This document shows, piece after piece, positions 13,583-14,136 of a DNA stretch of 14,136 nucleotides; position 1 is the first letter of the stretch; every line of letters starts with the position of its first letter. This DNA comes from an uncultured Collinsella sp. Lineage in GTDB: Bacteria > Actinomycetota > Coriobacteriia > Coriobacteriales > Coriobacteriaceae. Below the pieces are notes generated by a model. The model was not told where the DNA came from, made no database searches, and was given only the letters and a program-made list of their open reading frames with translations. The stretch is from the NCBI GenBank assembly GCA_958428675.1, contig CAUAGV010000027.1:1-14136 (forward strand), written 5' to 3'. A program made the position numbers and the translations under genes.

Positions 13583-13613
13583 AGATTCGAACCTCGTTCG
13601 AGGCGCGAGCGTC
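13583..13613 (+). repeat. Antisense T-arm motif, copy A
   Basis: The first 12 bases, AGATTCGAACCT, are the reverse complement of the tRNA-Arg T-arm with one mismatch. They are followed by a short palindrome (CCTCG-TT-CGAGG) and GCGCGAGCGTC. A second version lies at 13774-13804 (28 of 31 bases the same), and an identical third at 14014-14044. Confidence 0.7.
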
Positions 13614-13704
13614 AAGAAAACGCGGAGCGTTTTTAGCGAGCGGGCGAGTCCGCCGGCAGGCGGGCGAAGCCGGTGCGGATCCGCGCAGCGGATGCGCGGA
13701 ATCC
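13614..13704 (+). other. Hairpin-dense spacer
   Basis: Three strong hairpins occur in a row: AAAACGC-GGA-GCGTTTT (13617-13633), GTCCGCC-GGCA-GGCGGGC (13648-13665) and TCCGCGCA-GCGGA-TGCGCGGA (13680-13700). The last one can also pair with the first bases of the truncated tRNA. No coding frame is credible here. Confidence 0.6.
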
Positions 13705-13718
13705 TATACGCCGCACCA
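13699..13718 (+). pseudogene. Truncated tRNA-Arg 3' end
   Basis: The last 20 bases of the tRNA-Arg, from the 3' half of the T-arm through the acceptor strand and CCA, are repeated here without the rest of the tRNA. Identity continues 5 bases beyond the CCA (25 in total, matching 13509-13533). It cannot fold as a tRNA. It is either a relic of a deleted tandem tRNA copy or an att-like duplicate left by an integrated element. Confidence 0.75.
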
Positions 13719-13728
13719 ATTGAAATTG

Positions 13729-13759
13729 AAAGCCTCCGGCAACGGGGGCTTTTCTTTTA
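13729..13759 (+). terminator. Terminator after the truncated tRNA-Arg
   Basis: The stem AAAGCCTCCG / CGGGGGCTTT (13729-13738 with 13743-13752, one G-U pair) has a GCAA tetraloop and is followed by TCTTTT. It is a diverged version of the terminator at 13539. Confidence 0.82.
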
Positions 13760-13773
13760 TGCCGCCACCGCAT

Positions 13774-13804
13774 GGATTCGAACCTCGGTCGAAGCGCGAG
13801 CGTC
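13774..13804 (+). repeat. Antisense T-arm motif, copy A'
   Basis: The first 12 bases, GGATTCGAACCT, are the exact reverse complement of the tRNA-Arg T-arm. The remainder matches copy A at all but two further positions and ends in the same GCGCGAGCGTC. It starts 22 bases after the preceding terminator stem, against 23 in copy A. Confidence 0.7.
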
Positions 13805-13841
13805 TTAATCATCACTTTGTAAAATTTTTCCAAATTGTCGC

Positions 13842-13870
13842 TTGACCCATCGAGGGGTCACGTGCATAAT
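13842..13870 (+). promoter_or_regulatory. Promoter of the second tRNA-Arg
   Basis: The -35 box TTGACC (13842-13847) and -10 box CATAAT (13865-13870) are 17 bases apart, with an A/T-rich UP-like tract (13811-13834). An inverted repeat TGACCC-N6-GGGTCA (13843-13860) covers the -35 and spacer. Confidence 0.8.
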
Positions 13871-13882
13871 AATCCGTGCGTT

Positions 13883-13959
13883 GCGGCGTTACCTCAGCTG
13901 GATAGAGGGTCTGACTACGAATCAGAACGTCATAGGTTCGAATCCTATACGCCGCACCA
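13883..13959 (+). tRNA. tRNA-Arg (ACG anticodon), copy 2
   Basis: Identical in all 77 bases to copy 1, including encoded CCA (13957-13959). The anticodon is at 13917-13919. Confidence 0.96.
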
Positions 13960-13969
13960 ATTGAGTTTT

Positions 13970-13998
13970 AAGCCTCCGGAAACGGGGGCTTTTCCTTT
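13970..13998 (+). terminator. Intrinsic terminator after tRNA-Arg copy 2
   Basis: Identical to the terminator at 13539-13567, with a GAAA tetraloop. Confidence 0.85.
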
Positions 13999-14136
13999 AC
14001 GGGGGCATTGCGGAGATTCGAACCTCGTTCGAGGCGCGAGCGTCAAGAAAACGCGGAGCGTTTTTAGCGAGCGGGCGAGTCCGCCGGCAGGCGGGCGAAG
14101 CCGGTGCGGATCCGCGCAGCGGATGCGCGGAATCCT

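Larger units (their letters stand above)
13452..13705 (+). repeat. Direct repeat with tRNA-Arg, copy 1
   Basis: This stretch of 254 bases is identical by eye to 13883-14136, at a period of 431 bases. It contains the tRNA-Arg, its terminator, the antisense T-arm motif, several hairpins and the first bases of a truncated tRNA. Upstream of the tRNA the two copies diverge almost at once. Confidence 0.9.
13883..14136 (+). repeat. Direct repeat with tRNA-Arg, copy 2, cut by the window edge
   Basis: Same content as 13452-13705, including an antisense T-arm motif at 14014-14044 and the hairpin spacer. The window ends just after the repeat reaches the truncated tRNA, so the full length of the repeat is unknown. 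Confidence 0.9.

Noticed and set aside
13359..13808. Plus-strand reading frame of 149 codons across the tRNA-Arg locus
   Set aside because: It translates straight through a tRNA, a terminator and repeats. The peptide WIRTSVEARAS is the kind of product expected from an antisense T-arm sequence.
13452..14136. Repeats as a CRISPR array
   Set aside because: Repeat units contain tRNAs and terminators, and there are no short regular repeats with unique spacers and no cas genes.

Overview
The window looks like chromosomal DNA from a high-GC actinobacterium of the class Coriobacteriia, most like Collinsella. I infer this from codon and GC bias, the protein sequences, and the mixture of Tad-pilus genes, small toxin-antitoxin genes and housekeeping genes. 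I ran no database search, so the genus is an inference.

Layout. Positions 2-2012 hold the end of a Tad/Flp-type pilus locus: a large cysteine-containing protein cut by the window edge, a TadE-like pseudopilin and a DUF192 protein, all overlapping or touching. Positions 2031-2621 hold a compact toxin-first pair, a BrnT/RelE-like small protein and a ribbon-helix-helix protein, behind a palindrome that could be its operator. A tRNA-Phe gene follows. Positions 3115-5061 hold a GH5-like glycosidase that has lost the usual acid/base glutamate, then rsmI. Then come metG with its own terminator, the overlapping pair rsmA-tatD, a tRNA-Leu(CAG) whose promoter begins just after the tatD stop, an SPFH membrane protein closely followed by rlmH, and proC.

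proC converges on a 57-residue membrane protein encoded on the minus strand (11257-11430), shorter than a usual ORF cut-off. The gap between them is filled by a nested inverted-repeat element. This small gene is divergent from serS. After serS and its terminator come an unknown 125-residue protein with a LexA-box-like site upstream, and then a tandem tRNA-Arg(ACG) locus. That locus is a direct repeat of at least 254 bp with a period of 431 bp. It contains a truncated tRNA-Arg 3' end, GNRA-loop terminators and an antisense copy of the tRNA T-arm. The window ends inside the second copy.

How the genes fit together. Most of the core genes serve translation: rsmI and rsmA modify 16S rRNA, rlmH modifies 23S rRNA, metG and serS charge tRNAs, and there are four complete tRNA genes. 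The most unusual parts are the toxin-antitoxin-like pair, the altered GH5 active site, the proC/small-gene repeat element and the tRNA-Arg repeat array.
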